Of a stretch of DNA of 6,093 bases, positions 5,293 to 6,093 are shown in pieces. The stretch is from an uncultured Acidobacteriota bacterium (GTDB taxonomy: Bacteria; Acidobacteriota; Blastocatellia; Pyrinomonadales; Pyrinomonadaceae): NCBI GenBank assembly GCA_946480545.1, contig CAMLKY010000140.1, forward strand, positions 1 to 6,093, written 5' to 3'. Below the pieces are notes generated by a model. It ran no database searches. It saw nothing but the letters and a program-made list of their open reading frames with translations, and was not told where the DNA came from. The position numbers were made by a program, and so were the translations under genes. How positions within the stretch are numbered: the first letter of the stretch is position 1; the number at the start of each line of letters is the position of its first letter.

Positions 5293-6093
5293 TCACATCT
5301 TCGGCGGGACCTCGATCCCCATCGTGTCGAGTGCAGCCGTGATCGACGCACGGACCTTATCCGCGACCCACAGCAGCACGGCGCGCTTATCCGGGTCTTT
5401 TTCAGGCAGTATCTTGTGATTGTGATAGAAGAGGTTGAATGCCTTCGCGAGATTGAACGTGTATTTCGCCAGGATTGCGGGTTCATTCGCAATGGCCGCC
5501 TGCGCCACCGTCTCCTCGAGTCTGGATGCTAGCATCAGAATCGACCAGATATCGTTTCCGTCTTCGCCTGAAAGAGAACCGACGGTCCGTTCAGGCTTGG
5601 AAACTGCGGAAATGATCTCGTCGAGATTCTCGCCTGAGTCGGCGAGTTTTCGAAAGATCGAATTAGCCCGGACAGCCGAGTATTGGCAAAAGCACCCCGT
5701 CTCGCCCTCGAACGAAAGCGCTTCTTTGAAATCAAAGACTATGACGGTGTTTCGGGTGAACTTGAGCAGAAAATACCGCAGCGCACCCACGGCGATCTGA
5801 TGCGCGATCGCGACCTTCTCTTCTTGAGGCGTTTCGGGATGGCGGCTCTCGACCTCGGCAAGTGCATCCTCTTCGAGCCGGTTTATCAGGTCGTCGGCCT
5901 TCACGCCGAGCCCTTTCCGGCCGCTCATCTCGATAAAAGATTTGTTGCGATCTTCGTCGGTGAGCTGGAATCCCAGCTCCTCGGCCGCGGTGGGTGAGAG
6001 TGTCACCATTTCATAAGAGAGGTGAATGCTCGCACGTTCGCCCTTTTCGGGTGAGATGGCGGCGACACCTTTCTTCACGATCTCCTGCGGATA
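5293..6093 (-). CDS. argS: Arginyl-tRNA synthetase, C-terminal part (5' end outside window)
   Basis: This is a class I aminoacyl-tRNA synthetase that charges tRNA-Arg with arginine in the cytosol, a reaction that requires the tRNA for amino acid activation. The frame is open from the right edge to the TGA at 5293, giving 266 residues of a protein usually 550-600 long. Visible parts, numbered from the edge, are the catalytic-domain end HLSYEMVTL (24-32), the KMSKS-equivalent loop EMSGRKG (55-61) followed by the VKADDLI helix, ALRYFLLKFTRNTVIVFDFKEAL with SFEGETG and QYSAVRANSIFRKL leading into the DALR anticodon-binding helical domain, AKAFNLFYHNHKIL, and the family-typical end LDTMGIEVPPKM. 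The GETG motif is followed by CFCQY where PYxQY is common. No terminator separates it from the trp promoter, so some read-through into the leader is possible. Confidence 0.95.
   Translation of the reverse strand, partial: YPQEIVKKGVAAISPEKGERASIHLSYEMVTLSPTAAEELGFQLTDEDRNKSFIEMSGRKGLGVKADDLINRLEEDALAEVESRHPETPQEEKVAIAHQIAVGALRYFLLKFTRNTVIVFDFKEALSFEGETGCFCQYSAVRANSIFRKLADSGENLDEIISAVSKPERTVGSLSGEDGNDIWSILMLASRLEETVAQAAIANEPAILAKYTFNLAKAFNLFYHNHKILPEKDPDKRAVLLWVADKVRASITAALDTMGIEVPPKM

Noticed and set aside
1..6093. An undescribed defence, mobile or biosynthetic system.
   Set aside because: All coding space is filled by argS and trp genes, and the sole intergenic stretch is accounted for by the promoter and attenuator.

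Overview
The window is one contiguous block of a bacterial chromosome. Every convincing gene lies on the minus strand, so transcription runs from high to low coordinates. In that order it holds the 3' end of argS, a short regulated leader region, and the tryptophan genes trpE, trpD, trpC, trpF and trpB. trpB runs off the left edge only a few codons short of the usual family length. The plus strand carries only shadow frames. I saw no tRNA, rRNA, insertion sequence, CRISPR array or sign of recent transfer.

The one non-coding stretch, about 200 bases between argS (stop at 5293) and trpE (start near 5080), is densely packed with regulatory sequence. A sigma70-like promoter starts at the base after the argS stop codon. 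A 31-codon leader peptide follows, with a Trp-Arg-Trp core. Next comes RNA that can fold in two exclusive ways: a multi-part antiterminator, or an 11-bp GC-rich terminator hairpin with a U-rich tail touching the trpE start. The geometry fits classical ribosome-mediated transcription attenuation: the stalling codons lie just upstream of the antiterminator arm, and the leader stop codon lies exactly at its end. The predicted transcription start falls on or next to the leader ATG, so the leader peptide may be translated from a leaderless message.

The five structural genes are strongly coupled: trpE/trpD overlap by GTGA, trpD/trpC by GTGA (or TGATG), trpC/trpF by ATGA, and trpF/trpB by 8 bases. 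Together they convert chorismate to anthranilate (TrpE plus a glutaminase), then to phosphoribosylanthranilate (TrpD), CdRP (TrpF), indole-3-glycerol phosphate (TrpC) and finally tryptophan (TrpB with TrpA). trpG, the glutaminase subunit, is not in its common place between trpE and trpD and is not fused to trpE, so it must be supplied from elsewhere. trpA probably follows trpB outside the window.

The organism is a moderately GC-rich bacterium that uses Shine-Dalgarno sequences and frequent GTG starts. The separate trpC and trpF, the trpEDCFB order and the style of the ArgS C-terminus are compatible with Acidobacteriota or a neighbouring phylum. That placement is a low-confidence guess from protein flavour, not a search result.
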